Below are positions 32,887 through 42,008 of a DNA stretch of 64,000 nt, piece by piece. The stretch is from the NCBI GenBank assembly GCA_032334055.1, contig JAUOZS010000001.1, positions 904,501 through 968,500 on the forward strand, written 5' to 3'. The notes under the pieces are model-generated. The model saw only the letters and a list, made by a program, of their open reading frames with translations. It made no database searches and was not told where the DNA came from. Source of the DNA: Selenomonadales bacterium 4137-cl. GTDB taxonomy: Bacteria > Bacillota > Negativicutes > Sporomusales > UBA7701. A program made the translations under genes and the position numbers. The number at the start of each line of letters is the position of its first letter. Within the stretch, counting starts at the first letter, position 1.

Positions 32887-33714
32887 ATGGAAATCAGGTA
32901 TCCGTCCCACCCCCAGGATGTAAAGCGCTACACCACCGACCAACTTCGCAAGGACTTTCTCATCCAGGAAATCTTCGTTCCCGGCGAGACGAAAATGGTC
33001 TACAGTCACTTCGACCGGATAATCGCCGGCGGAATCTGTCCCACCGCCCCCCTGGCCCTCGAAGCCGGCAAGGAGATCGCCGCCGACTTCTTCCTCCAGC
33101 GCAGGGAAATCGGCATCATCAACATCGGCGCGCCGGGCAAGGTGCTCGTCGACGGCGCCGAATACCCCCTGAAAAAAACCGACGGTCTGTATATAGGAAT
33201 GGGAGCGCAAAAAGTAACCTTCACGAGCGACGACCCTTCCAACCCGGCCAAATTCTACTTCAACAGCACCCCGGCCCACAAAACCTATCCCACCGTCAAA
33301 ATCCTCGTCGACAACATCGTACCCGCCGCCCTGGGCAGCATCAGCCAGTCCAACGAGCGGAAAATTTACAAATACATCGTTCCCGGCGGCGTCGAGAGCT
33401 GCCAGCTCGTTATGGGCATGACCGTACTCGCCCCCGGCAACATGTGGAACTCCATGCCCTGCCACACCCACGAGCGGCGAATGGAAGTCTACTTCTACTT
33501 CGACCTCGCCCCCGAATCCGTTGTCTTCCACCTCATGGGCGAGCCGGGAGAAACGCGCCACGTCGTCATCCGCAACGAAGAAGCGATAATTTCGCCCAGC
33601 TGGTCGATCCACTCCGGAGTAGGCACAGGCAACTATACCTTCATTTGGGGCATGGCCGGCGAAAACCAAAAATTCGACGACATGGACCATATACCCATGT
33701 CCTGCTTGAAGTAA
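32887..33714 (+). CDS. kduI: 5-dehydro-4-deoxy-D-glucuronate isomerase
   Basis: 275-aa cupin isomerase acting on the unsaturated monouronate released from pectin, alginate or related polymers. MEIRYPSHPQDVKRYTTDQLR at the N-terminus matches KduI. The metal-binding set CHTHERRMEVYFYF (His, His, Glu) plus SWSIHSGVGT (His) is intact. The ATG at 32887 follows GGAGG. The long open frame upstream (from 32056) is only an out-of-frame copy of the iclR gene. Second gene of the operon. Confidence 0.95.
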   Translation: MEIRYPSHPQDVKRYTTDQLRKDFLIQEIFVPGETKMVYSHFDRIIAGGICPTAPLALEAGKEIAADFFLQRREIGIINIGAPGKVLVDGAEYPLKKTDGLYIGMGAQKVTFTSDDPSNPAKFYFNSTPAHKTYPTVKILVDNIVPAALGSISQSNERKIYKYIVPGGVESCQLVMGMTVLAPGNMWNSMPCHTHERRMEVYFYFDLAPESVVFHLMGEPGETRHVVIRNEEAIISPSWSIHSGVGTGNYTFIWGMAGENQKFDDMDHIPMSCLK

Positions 33715-33795
33715 GCGCCTGCGAAAAAAGGGTAGGGGGGTGACAGCGCAACCGCAAAAACCGTCGCTCAGAAAAAAACCAAAGGGGGACAAAAG

Positions 33796-34158
33796 ATGGC
33801 GGAAACCAGGAAATACGTTTACTCCATCAGGGATATTCCTCCGGTGCCTCTGACCGACAAAGTCAACACCCGTTTTCTCCTCGGCGACAACGTTCTCATG
33901 AGCTTCATCGAGCAGCCGCCAGGAGCGGTATTTCCCATCCATGCCCACGACTGCGAACAAATCCTGATTATCCTCGAAGGGTCCAACGAGCAAATTGTCG
34001 ACGGCGAAACCTACCACATGGAAGCCGGCGACGTCTGCGTCCACCCCGCCAACGTGCCGCACGGCGGCGAAACGAAAACCGGTTTCAAGGGTATCGACAT
34101 TTTCTCGCCACCCCGTCAGGACTATGTTGAAAGAATAAAAAAATATCAGCGGCAATAA
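33796..34158 (+). CDS. Small cupin protein, KdgF-like
   Basis: 120-aa cupin. HAHDCEQILIILEG holds the metal-binding HxH-x(4)-E/Q motif and VPHGGE the last His. The C-terminus IDIFSPPRQDY resembles KdgF, which converts cyclic 4,5-unsaturated monouronates to the linear ketone before KduI. Its place between kduI and the TRAP genes supports that role. The ATG at 33796 follows AAAGGGGG. Confidence 0.8.
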   Translation: MAETRKYVYSIRDIPPVPLTDKVNTRFLLGDNVLMSFIEQPPGAVFPIHAHDCEQILIILEGSNEQIVDGETYHMEAGDVCVHPANVPHGGETKTGFKGIDIFSPPRQDYVERIKKYQRQ

Positions 34159-34230
34159 CCGGCTCAGGCTGACGGTACGGAGCTCCACGGAAACCTCACT
34201 GCGAAGATTTTTATGTAGAGAGGGATGCTT

Positions 34231-35247
34231 GTGAAAAAGACGCTCAGCGTACTGCTTGCCCTGACACTGCTGCTTGGCGCCATCGCCATGGCCGGCTGCG
34301 GCAAGAGCGAACCCGCCAAACAGGAAGTCAAAACCATTGCCATGAAGTTCGGCCATTATGCTCCGGCCGGCCACCCCGGCCACGCGGCCGCCAAGATGTT
34401 CGCCGAGAACGTCGAAAAGCGGACCAACGGCGCCATCAAAATCTCCGTATTCCCCGACAATCAGCTCGGCTCCCCGCCGGAAATGCTCGAACAGAACATC
34501 ATGGGCGCCATCGACATGAGCCTGCCCACCCAGGGCGCGCTCGACAAATACTCGAAAAAATTCGCCGTAGTCATGCTGCCCTTCGTCTTCAATGACGCCC
34601 ACCACGCCTACAAGGTGCTCGACGGCCCCTTCATGCAGTGGGCGGCCCCCGACCTTGACAAACAGGGGCTCATCTTCCTCGCCAACTGGGAATGGGGTTT
34701 CCGCAACCTTACCAACAACGTGCGCCCCATCAACTCCCCGGATGACGTCAAAGGACTCAAGATCAGGACGCCGCCGGAAATCCAACTCCAGGCGGCCATG
34801 GAAGCGCTTGGCGGCAACGTCACCAAGATCGCCTTCCCCGAACTGTTCATGGCCCTCAAACAGGGGGTCGTCGACGCCCAGGAAAATCCCCTGTCCGTAA
34901 TCTATCACAACAAATACTACGAAGCCCAGAAATACCTGGCAATGACAAATCACGTCTATAACTCCATGGTCCACGTCATGAGCAAAAAGACCTGGGAAAA
35001 ACTGACCCCCGAACAACAGAAGATAATCAAGGAAGAAAGCAAAAAAGCCGGCGACTTTATGAGGGAACAAGTCCAGAAGGAAGAAAAGGCGCTGGTTAAA
35101 CAGCTCGAAGAAAAGGGCATGAAAGTCACCACTCCCAAAGTGGCCGAGTTTAAAGCCAAGATGCAGCCCGCCTACGACAAGATCGCCGCCTACGCCGGCA
35201 AAGAGAACGTCGACGCCTTTATCAAGATGGCCGACTCTGTCAAATAA
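34231..35247 (+). CDS. TRAP transporter substrate-binding protein (DctP family) of the uronate operon
   Basis: 338-aa lipoprotein: signal peptide with lipobox AMAGC, then a DctP body with the conserved GLKIRTPPE segment (substrate carboxylate Arg) and VVDAQENP. The start is GTG 34231, six bases after AGAGAGGG; an ATG at 34225 abuts that site. It serves the permease genes that follow. Inference: it imports unsaturated uronates or related sugar acids. Confidence 0.92.
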   Translation: MKKTLSVLLALTLLLGAIAMAGCGKSEPAKQEVKTIAMKFGHYAPAGHPGHAAAKMFAENVEKRTNGAIKISVFPDNQLGSPPEMLEQNIMGAIDMSLPTQGALDKYSKKFAVVMLPFVFNDAHHAYKVLDGPFMQWAAPDLDKQGLIFLANWEWGFRNLTNNVRPINSPDDVKGLKIRTPPEIQLQAAMEALGGNVTKIAFPELFMALKQGVVDAQENPLSVIYHNKYYEAQKYLAMTNHVYNSMVHVMSKKTWEKLTPEQQKIIKEESKKAGDFMREQVQKEEKALVKQLEEKGMKVTTPKVAEFKAKMQPAYDKIAAYAGKENVDAFIKMADSVK

Positions 35248-35260
35248 TCCGCCCCTTCCA

Positions 35261-35316
35261 AGGGAACCCGGCGGCCAGGCTGGCGGGTCAGGCCAGTCGG
35301 GCCGCCGGGTTTCCCT
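35261..35316 (+). terminator. Intercistronic hairpin between dctP and dctM
   Basis: Long stem AGGGAACCCGGCGGCC (35261-35276) with GGCCGCCGGGTTTCCCT (35299-35315), one bulge, and an inner CTGGC/GCCAG stem. No clear U-tract beyond TTCCC. As in the first TRAP operon, it sits between the binding protein and the permease. Confidence 0.6.
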
Positions 35317-35371
35317 TCCCCCTCCCAATTAAGCGGAGCAGGTCACTCTTAATAAGGAGATGGGACTGAGC

Positions 35372-36652
35372 ATGCTTGCCTTGGCAATTTTCTTCGTCCT
35401 TGTCTTTTTTATGTTTGCAGGCATCCCGGTGGCTATCAGCATGGGCGTCACCTCGATGATCTTTTTCGCCTGCCTCGACGGCTTGCAGAACCTCACCATG
35501 GTCGCCCAGCGCATGTACTCCTCGACCACCGGCTTTACCCTGCTGGCTATTCCCTTCTTCATCATGGCCGGCAACCTGATGAACACCGGCGGCGTCACCA
35601 CCCGCATCTTCCGATTCGCCGCCTCCCTGGTAGGCCATATCTGGGGCGGCCTCGGCCAGGTGGTAATCGTTGCCGCCGTCATCATGTCCGGCATGTGCGG
35701 CGCCGCCGTCGCCGAAGCCGCCGGCCTCGGCATGTTGGCCATGAAAGCCATGCCCGAGCGCGGCTTCGACCGCCGCTTCACCGCCGCCATCACCGGCGCG
35801 GCCGCCACCATCGGCCCCGTGGTCCCGCCCAGCATCCCCTTCGTAATCTACGGCAGCATCACCGGCGTCTCAATCGGCCAGCTCTTCCTCGCCGGCTTCC
35901 TGCCCGGCTTTCTTATGGCGGCCGCCATGGGCGTCGCCGTATACTTCATCTCCAGGCACCGCGGCTACCCCCGCCAGGAGCCGGCCCCTGTCAGGGAAAT
36001 CCTCGCCAGCTTCAAAGAAGCCTTCCTCGCCCTCATGTGCCCGGTCATCATCATCGGCGGCATCGTCAGCGGGGTATTCACCCCCACCGAGGCGTCGGTA
36101 ATCGCCTGCGTTTACGCCCTATTCCTGGGGCTGTTCGTCTACGGGGAAATAAAAATCGCCGACCTGCCCCGCATCGGCTGGGAAACAACCCTCTTCACCA
36201 TCCGCATCATGTTCATCATCAGCGTGGCCGGCTTCTTCGGCTGGCTGCTCATCCACCAGACAATACCGCAGAAGGTGATCGCCGAACTCACCGCTCTCGG
36301 CACCGGCGCAAACGTCTTCATGGCCATCACCATCTTCGTTCTCCTCGTTCTCGGCTGTTTTATGGAAGGCATCGCCATCATCGTCATCACCGTTCCGGTC
36401 TTCATGCCGATCGTCTGCCAGTACGGCATCGACCCCGTGCACTTCGGCGTCGTCAACATCCTCTGCTCGATGGTCGGCCTCCTCACCCCGCCGGTGGGGA
36501 TGTGCCTCTACACCATGGCCAGCGTAAGCGGCGAAGGCATCTGGGATCTTAGCCGGGAGCTACTGCCTTATATCCTCGGCATCTTCGGCGTTACCCTCCT
36601 GTGCGCGTTTGCGCCGGGAATAGTCCTGTGGATACCCCGCATGTTCGCTTAG
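35372..36652 (+). CDS. TRAP transporter large permease subunit (DctM), uronate operon
   Basis: About 426-aa membrane protein with ~12 helices. AGIPVAISMGVTSM, TIGPVVPPSIPFVIYGS, GVFTPTEASVIACV and LLTPPVGMCLYTMAS are DctM hallmarks. The start is uncertain: ATG 35372 is 12 bases after AAGGAG, while ATG 35360 directly abuts it. In this operon DctM precedes DctQ (order P-M-Q). Confidence 0.92.
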   Translation: MLALAIFFVLVFFMFAGIPVAISMGVTSMIFFACLDGLQNLTMVAQRMYSSTTGFTLLAIPFFIMAGNLMNTGGVTTRIFRFAASLVGHIWGGLGQVVIVAAVIMSGMCGAAVAEAAGLGMLAMKAMPERGFDRRFTAAITGAAATIGPVVPPSIPFVIYGSITGVSIGQLFLAGFLPGFLMAAAMGVAVYFISRHRGYPRQEPAPVREILASFKEAFLALMCPVIIIGGIVSGVFTPTEASVIACVYALFLGLFVYGEIKIADLPRIGWETTLFTIRIMFIISVAGFFGWLLIHQTIPQKVIAELTALGTGANVFMAITIFVLLVLGCFMEGIAIIVITVPVFMPIVCQYGIDPVHFGVVNILCSMVGLLTPPVGMCLYTMASVSGEGIWDLSRELLPYILGIFGVTLLCAFAPGIVLWIPRMFA

Positions 36653-36667
36653 AGGGGGCTGACACTG

Positions 36668-37156
36668 ATGGAAGCGCTGAAAAACCTTGACAAAATACTG
36701 GGCTGTTTACTGCGCGGGGGCAGCGTCGCCCTGCTCGCCGCAATCTTCGTCATTCTCATCGCGAACGTCTTCGTGCGGTTCTTCCCCGTGACCTCCTTCG
36801 GCTGGTTCGACGAAATCATCGAAATGCTCATCGCCTGGTTCGTCTTCCTCGGCGCGGCCGCCCTGTGGCGGGAGAACGAGCACTTCGTCGTCTCCTTCCT
36901 GCCCGACCATCTAAAGGGCAAAACCGCCGGGCACCTGCTCGACATCGTCGTCAGCATCGTCAGCCTCGCATTCCTGGCGATATTCACCTATTACTCCCTT
37001 AACCTGACAATGCGCGCCCAAGACTGGACCCCGATCATCAACATGCCGAAAAAACTGCTTTACGCCAGTATGCCCTTCTCCGGGGCGCTCATGATCGTCT
37101 ACAGCGTTCGGAACATCATCCGGAGCGGCGGCCGCCTGGTGGGGAGACAACGATAA
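36668..37156 (+). CDS. TRAP transporter small permease subunit (DctQ), uronate operon
   Basis: 162 aa with four predicted membrane helices (about 15-38, 50-65, 92-115, 130-150) and the WFDEI feature of DctQ. The ATG at 36668 lies after a GGGGCTGA site. It completes the TRAP complex. The order P-M-Q differs from P-Q-M at 3407-6299. Confidence 0.88.
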   Translation: MEALKNLDKILGCLLRGGSVALLAAIFVILIANVFVRFFPVTSFGWFDEIIEMLIAWFVFLGAAALWRENEHFVVSFLPDHLKGKTAGHLLDIVVSIVSLAFLAIFTYYSLNLTMRAQDWTPIINMPKKLLYASMPFSGALMIVYSVRNIIRSGGRLVGRQR

Positions 37157-37194
37157 ACCGGAAACTTCTGCCAACAAACGGGAGAGGTGGTATA

Positions 37195-38337
37195 ATGAAA
37201 GAACTGAGATTCCACGGCCGGTCGATCGTCACCGGACGCGGCGCCGTCGGATTCCTGAAAGACCTGCCCGTAGCGCGGGCCTTCATCGTGACCGGCGGCA
37301 GTTCCGTCGTCCGCAACGGCATGCTCGCCAAAATCCAAGACCTTCTGGCCGGTAAAGGCTGCCAGACCTTAGTCTACAGCGGCATACCCAAGAACCCGCC
37401 CGTCGAAACCGTCGTCGACGGCATCGCCCGCATGCGCGAATTCGCCCCCGACACCGTCATCGGCATCGGCGGCGGGTCGGCCCTCGACGCCGCCAAAGTC
37501 ATGAGCGTCTTCTACGAGCACCCCGAACTCGACGTGGCAGCAGCCTTCCGGCAGGCCATCCCCCAGCAGCGGGAAAAAATCAGGCTCATCGCCATCCCCG
37601 GCACCTCGGGGACGGCCAGCGAAGTAACCTGCTTCGCCGTTCTCACCTATCGCGGCGAAGACCTCAAGGTAGGCGGCAAATCGCCGGCCTTCGTGCCCGA
37701 CTACGCCATCCTCGACGTCGACATGACCCTGTCCATGCCCAGAAACGTCGCCGCCGAAACCGGGATGGACGCCATGGCCCACGCCGTCGAATGCTACACC
37801 AACCCCGCCCTCGACGACTTCACCGAAACCATGGCCGCCGGAGCCGTCGAAGGACTCTACCGTCACCTGCCCGCATCCTGCGCGGTCGGCGACGCCGCCG
37901 CCCGCGAGAAAGTCCACAACTACCAGTGCCTGGCCGGCTGCGCCTTCGCCAACGTCGGCACCGGCCTCGACCACGGCATCGCCCACGCCTTCGGCGGCAG
38001 ATACGACCTTGGCCACGGCCTCTTAATCGCCGTCGCCCTTCCCTATGTCCTCGAATTCAACTCCCGCGATCCCCTAGTGCGCGAAAAACTCGCCCGCCTC
38101 GCCAAGCGGATCGACCGCGACGACTTCGTCGCCGCCATCCGTGAGCTCAACTCCCGGCTGGGCATCCCCGCATCCTTCAAAGCCCTGGGCATCAGCGAGG
38201 CCGACTTTGCCGCCGACTTCGCCACCCTGACCGAAAACTCGCTCAAGGGCTCGACCAGGGTCAACCCTGTCCCTGTTTCGACGGACGACATGCAGGTTAT
38301 TCTACGCTCCATCTACGAAGGCCGGAGCATTCAATAA
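37195..38337 (+). CDS. Iron-containing alcohol dehydrogenase
   Basis: 380-aa group III metal-dependent dehydrogenase. NAD-binding GIGGGSALDAAKVMS is near residue 90. The metal-binding set is in TGMDAMAHAVECY and GLDHGIAHAFGGRYDLGHG. It may oxidise or reduce a uronate-derived alcohol or aldehyde such as a tagaturonate, fructuronate or hydroxypyruvate-like substrate. Its place between the transporter and kduD supports a sugar-acid role. The ATG follows GGGAGAGG. Confidence 0.88.
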   Translation: MKELRFHGRSIVTGRGAVGFLKDLPVARAFIVTGGSSVVRNGMLAKIQDLLAGKGCQTLVYSGIPKNPPVETVVDGIARMREFAPDTVIGIGGGSALDAAKVMSVFYEHPELDVAAAFRQAIPQQREKIRLIAIPGTSGTASEVTCFAVLTYRGEDLKVGGKSPAFVPDYAILDVDMTLSMPRNVAAETGMDAMAHAVECYTNPALDDFTETMAAGAVEGLYRHLPASCAVGDAAAREKVHNYQCLAGCAFANVGTGLDHGIAHAFGGRYDLGHGLLIAVALPYVLEFNSRDPLVREKLARLAKRIDRDDFVAAIRELNSRLGIPASFKALGISEADFAADFATLTENSLKGSTRVNPVPVSTDDMQVILRSIYEGRSIQ

Positions 38338-38375
38338 CAAAAACGCGCACTGCGCGTACTAATGGAGGCGATCAA

Positions 38376-39137
38376 ATGATTCTCGACCAATTCTCTCTCG
38401 CCGGCAAAGTGGCCATCGTCACCGGAGCCAGCCGCGGCCTCGGCGCCGGCATGGCCATCGGGCTTGCGGAAGCCGGCGCCGACCTCGTCGTCGTGGCCAG
38501 CAGCGCCCGCATCCACGATACAGCGGCCAGCATTACCGCCCTCGGCCGCAAATGCGTGGCTGTTCAAACCGACCTTACCGATGTCAAAACCGTCCCTGCG
38601 GTCATCGACGCCGCCCTGAAAAACTTTGGCAAGATCGACATCCTCGTCAACTGCGCCGGCATCATCCGCCGCGCCCCGGCGCTCGAATTCACCGAAAAAG
38701 ACTGGGACGACGTCATGAACGTCAACCTTAAGACGATGTTCTTCATGTGCCAGGCGGCAGCCAAGGAAATGATGAAACAGGGCAAGGGCAAAATCGTCAA
38801 CATCGCCTCCCTGCTGTCCTTCCAGGGCGGCATCATCGTTCCGTCCTACACCGCCAGCAAATCCGGCGTCGCCGGCCTTACCAAGGCCCTCGCCAACGAG
38901 TGGGCCGCCCACGGCATCAACGTCAACGCTATCGCCCCCGGCTACATGGCCACCGAAATGACCGAAGCTCTCCAGAAGAGCGCCGAACGGGCGCCGGCCA
39001 TCCTCGCCCGCATCCCGCAGGGCCGGTGGGGAACGCCCGAAGACATGAAAGGCGCCGCCGTTTACCTCGCCTCCGCCGCATCCGACTACCTCCAGGGCCA
39101 CGTCCTGGTCGTCGACGGCGGCTGGATGGGCCGCTAA
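38376..39137 (+). CDS. kduD: 2-deoxy-D-gluconate 3-dehydrogenase / 2-keto-3-deoxygluconate dehydrogenase KduD
   Basis: 253-aa SDR enzyme that reduces 3-deoxy-D-glycero-2,5-hexodiulosonate to 2-keto-3-deoxygluconate. MILDQFSLAGKVAIVTGASRG, CAGIIRRAPALEF, NIASLLSFQGG, YTASKSGV and NAIAPGYMATEMT match KduD closely. The ATG follows TGGAGG. Together with KduI, KdgA and KdgK it completes the route to pyruvate and glyceraldehyde 3-phosphate. Confidence 0.95.
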   Translation: MILDQFSLAGKVAIVTGASRGLGAGMAIGLAEAGADLVVVASSARIHDTAASITALGRKCVAVQTDLTDVKTVPAVIDAALKNFGKIDILVNCAGIIRRAPALEFTEKDWDDVMNVNLKTMFFMCQAAAKEMMKQGKGKIVNIASLLSFQGGIIVPSYTASKSGVAGLTKALANEWAAHGINVNAIAPGYMATEMTEALQKSAERAPAILARIPQGRWGTPEDMKGAAVYLASAASDYLQGHVLVVDGGWMGR

Positions 39138-39214
39138 ACAGAAGCCACGCACCGAAAATAATCGTCGCATTCCCGCCCGCGGACACAGCGGCCGGGAACA
39201 GGGAGGTTTAGCGA

Positions 39215-40228
39215 GTGAAAGCAGCGATCCTTTACGGGCCCCATGATCTCAGACTGGTCGAAACTGCCATGCCCGTCCCCGCCGCCGACGGCGTCCTCAT
39301 TCGCGTCAAAGCGATGGGCATCTGCGGCTCCGACCTTCACGCCTACCACGGCAAACTGGCCACCGTGGTCTACCCGCGGCTCATCGGCCACGAAGTCGTC
39401 GGCGAAGTCGTCGAAACCGGCAGCGCCGTCAGCAAAGTCAAAGCCGGCGACCATGTCGTCATGGACCCGGTCGTCAGCTGCGGCCGTTGCCCCGCGTGCC
39501 GTTCGGGCCGCGGCAACGTCTGCCGCGACGTCAAATGCATGGGTGTCGCCGCCGAAGGCGGCTGTGCCGAATACATCGTCCTGCCCGAAGGCAACGTCCA
39601 CCTCATTCCCGCCGACATCCCCTGGAATGAAGCGGCGCTCATCGAGCCTTACACCATCGGCGCCCAGGTCACCAGCCGCGGCGAAGTAGCCCCCGGCGAC
39701 ACCGTCCTCATCATGGGCGCCGGCCCCATCGGCCTCGTTGTCCTCCAGGCCGCCAAGCGGCGCCGCGCCAAAGTCATCATCACCGACGTATCCGAAGGGC
39801 GGCTCGAGCTCGCCCGCCGGCTCGACGCCGACGTCACCGTCAATCCCCAGAAGCAGGACCTGGCCGTTGCCGTCAGCCAGTTCACCGACGGTTACGGCGT
39901 CAACGTCGCCGTCGACGCCGTTGGCCTGCCCGAACTCTTTGCCCAGGCGGTCGAATTCACCGCGCCCACCGGCCGTGTCGTCATCCTTGGCTTCAACCCC
40001 ACCCCGTCCCATGTGTCGGAGCTGCCGATCACCCGCAAGGAACTCGACATCCGCGGCTCGCGCATGCACGCCGGCAAATTCCCCGAAGTCATCAGGTGGT
40101 TTGCCGCCAGGGAAGTTAAAACCACGCCCCTGATATCCCACCAGTTCCCGTTCGAGAAAGTCAACGAAGCCTTCAAGACACTCGAACAGGAACCCGACAA
40201 AACCTGCAAAGTAATCATCACCTTCTAA
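39215..40228 (+). CDS. Zinc-dependent dehydrogenase (sorbitol/L-galactonate-type)
   Basis: 337-aa medium-chain dehydrogenase: MGICGSDLHAYHG and GHEVVGEVV (catalytic zinc), a structural zinc site CGRCPACRSGRGNVC and Rossmann GAGPIGLVVLQ. Relatives oxidise L-galactonate, L-gulonate or sorbitol. The GTG start follows GGGAGG. It may feed another uronate or aldonate into the operon's 2-keto-3-deoxygluconate route. The substrate is unknown. Confidence 0.87.
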   Translation: MKAAILYGPHDLRLVETAMPVPAADGVLIRVKAMGICGSDLHAYHGKLATVVYPRLIGHEVVGEVVETGSAVSKVKAGDHVVMDPVVSCGRCPACRSGRGNVCRDVKCMGVAAEGGCAEYIVLPEGNVHLIPADIPWNEAALIEPYTIGAQVTSRGEVAPGDTVLIMGAGPIGLVVLQAAKRRRAKVIITDVSEGRLELARRLDADVTVNPQKQDLAVAVSQFTDGYGVNVAVDAVGLPELFAQAVEFTAPTGRVVILGFNPTPSHVSELPITRKELDIRGSRMHAGKFPEVIRWFAAREVKTTPLISHQFPFEKVNEAFKTLEQEPDKTCKVIITF

Positions 40229-40232
40229 GAAA

Positions 40233-40270
40233 ATGGCAGCGGTCGGCGGCTTGCCGCCGACCGCTGCCAT
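40233..40270 (+). other. Perfect 18-bp intercistronic hairpin before kdgA
   Basis: ATGGCAGCGGTCGGCGGC (40233-40250), two-base loop TT, exact mirror (40253-40270). No T-tract follows, so it is probably not a terminator but an mRNA processing or stability element that separates the dehydrogenase from kdgA-kdgK. Confidence 0.75.
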
Positions 40271-40301
40271 AGCCGACATAGCTTTGAGGAGGAATCCGAC
40301 A

Positions 40302-40949
40302 ATGCTGTCAAGACAAGCCGTGGTCCAGAAAATCGCTCAAGCGGGTCTCGTAGCCGTCGTCCGGGCCGAAAGCTCCGAACAGGCCGCCAAAATAGCCGAC
40401 GCCTGCATCGCAGGCGGCGTCGCGGCCATCGAAATCACCTTCACCGTGCCCGGAGCCGCCGACACCATCAAAGACCTTTGCCGCACCTACAAATCGGGCG
40501 AAATCATCATCGGCGCCGGCACCGTCCTCGACCCCGAAACCGCCCGTATCGCCATTCTCGCCGGGGCCCAGTACGTAGTAAGCCCGAGCATCAACTTCGA
40601 AACCATCAAACTCTGCAACCGCTACCAGATACCCATAATGCCCGGCTGCGGCACCATCAAGGAAATCGTCGAAGCCATGGAAGCCGGCGCCGACGTCATC
40701 AAAGTATTCCCCGGCGAAACGCTTGGCCCCACCTTCGTCAAAGCGGTCAAAGGCCCGCTGCCCCAGGCGCCCCTCATGCCCACCGGCGGCGTCAGCCTCG
40801 ACAACGTCGCCGACTGGATCAAAGCCGGCTGCGTGGCCGTAGGTGTCGGCGGTAACCTGACCGGCGGCGCCAAGAAAGGCGACTGGCAGTCCATCACCGC
40901 CATCGCCAAGGAATTCGTCGCCAAGATCCGTGCCGCCCGCGGCCAATAG
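40302..40949 (+). CDS. kdgA: 2-dehydro-3-deoxyphosphogluconate / 4-hydroxy-2-oxoglutarate aldolase
   Basis: 215-aa class I aldolase that splits KDPG into pyruvate and glyceraldehyde 3-phosphate. The catalytic Glu lies in IEITFT and the Schiff-base Lys in DVIKVFPGE; GAGTVLDPETA and SPSINFE fit the family. The start is ATG 40302 after GAGGAGGA; the in-frame codons back to 40233 belong to the hairpin. Followed closely by kdgK. Confidence 0.94.
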   Translation: MLSRQAVVQKIAQAGLVAVVRAESSEQAAKIADACIAGGVAAIEITFTVPGAADTIKDLCRTYKSGEIIIGAGTVLDPETARIAILAGAQYVVSPSINFETIKLCNRYQIPIMPGCGTIKEIVEAMEAGADVIKVFPGETLGPTFVKAVKGPLPQAPLMPTGGVSLDNVADWIKAGCVAVGVGGNLTGGAKKGDWQSITAIAKEFVAKIRAARGQ

Positions 40950-40967
40950 GAAGGAGAGAGCACACCA

Positions 40968-41987
40968 ATGAAAGCAGTAACCTTCGGAGAAATCATGCTT
41001 CGGCTGGCCCCCCCCGGCTACCTCCGCTTCGAGCAAGCCGCCTCCTTCGAGGCCGTCTACGGCGGCGGCGAAGCCAACGTTGCCGTATCGCTCGCCAACT
41101 TCGGCGTCCCCGCCGCCTTCGTCACCAAAGTACCCGACAACCCCATCGGCCAGGCGGCCATCAACGAAATGCGTCGTTATGGCGTCGACACCGCCTATAT
41201 GCTTAAAGGCGGCGACCGCCTCGGCATCTACTTCCTCGAAAAAGGCGCCTCCCAGCGCCCCTCCAAAGTCGTCTACGACCGCAAACTGTCCGCCATCTCC
41301 CAGGCCAGGAAGGAAGACTTCGACTGGCCAGCCATCTTCAGCGGCGCCGACTGGTTCCACTTCACCGGCATCACCCCCGCCCTCGGCGACAGCGTCGCCG
41401 AAGCCGTCCTCGCCGCCTGTCAGGCCGCCAAGGCCGCCGGGCTCACCGTAAGCTGCGACCTCAACTTCCGCAAAAACCTCTGGACGAGCGAAAAAGCCGG
41501 CAAAACCATGGCCCAGTTCATGCCCTACGTCGACGTCTGCATCGCCAACGAAGAAGACGCCGAAAAAGTCTTCGGCATCAAAGCCCCCGACAGCGACATC
41601 GTCGGCGGCAGCCTCAGCCACGACGGCTACAAAGCCGTCGCCGAAGAACTCAAAAAGCGCTTCAACTTCACCGCCGTCGCCATCACCCTCAGGGGCAGCA
41701 TCTCCGCCTCAGACAACAACTGGGCGGCCATGCTCTACAAAGACGGCGAATTCCACTTTTCCCGCACCTATCCCATCCACATCGTCGACCGCGTCGGCGG
41801 CGGCGATTCCTTCGCCGGCGGCCTCATCTACGCAATGCTGAGCGGCTTCGCCGCCAAAGACGCCCTCGAATTCGCCGTAGCCGCCTCCTGCCTCAAACAC
41901 TCCATCGAAGGCGACCATAACCATGTCACCGTCGCCGAAGTCAAAACCCTCGCCGGCGGCGACGCCTCCGGCCGCGTTCAGCGCTAA
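40968..41987 (+). CDS. kdgK: 2-keto-3-deoxygluconate kinase
   Basis: 339-aa PfkB-family sugar kinase, converting KDG to KDPG. FGEIMLRLAPPGYLRFEQA and GGGEANVAVSLANFG mark the N-terminal substrate lid; DRVGGGDSFAGGLIYAML at the C-terminus is PfkB signature 2 with the catalytic Asp. The ATG follows AGGAGAG. It is the last gene of the uronate operon, ending at a strong terminator. Confidence 0.93.
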   Translation: MKAVTFGEIMLRLAPPGYLRFEQAASFEAVYGGGEANVAVSLANFGVPAAFVTKVPDNPIGQAAINEMRRYGVDTAYMLKGGDRLGIYFLEKGASQRPSKVVYDRKLSAISQARKEDFDWPAIFSGADWFHFTGITPALGDSVAEAVLAACQAAKAAGLTVSCDLNFRKNLWTSEKAGKTMAQFMPYVDVCIANEEDAEKVFGIKAPDSDIVGGSLSHDGYKAVAEELKKRFNFTAVAITLRGSISASDNNWAAMLYKDGEFHFSRTYPIHIVDRVGGGDSFAGGLIYAMLSGFAAKDALEFAVAASCLKHSIEGDHNHVTVAEVKTLAGGDASGRVQR

Positions 41988-42008
41988 TCATCCATATCTA
42001 GCTACTCG

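Noticed and set aside
32842..35328. 828-codon minus-strand open frame
   Set aside because: It lies opposite kduI, the cupin and dctP. Such frames arise from G+C-rich codons; no start signals or recognisable motifs.
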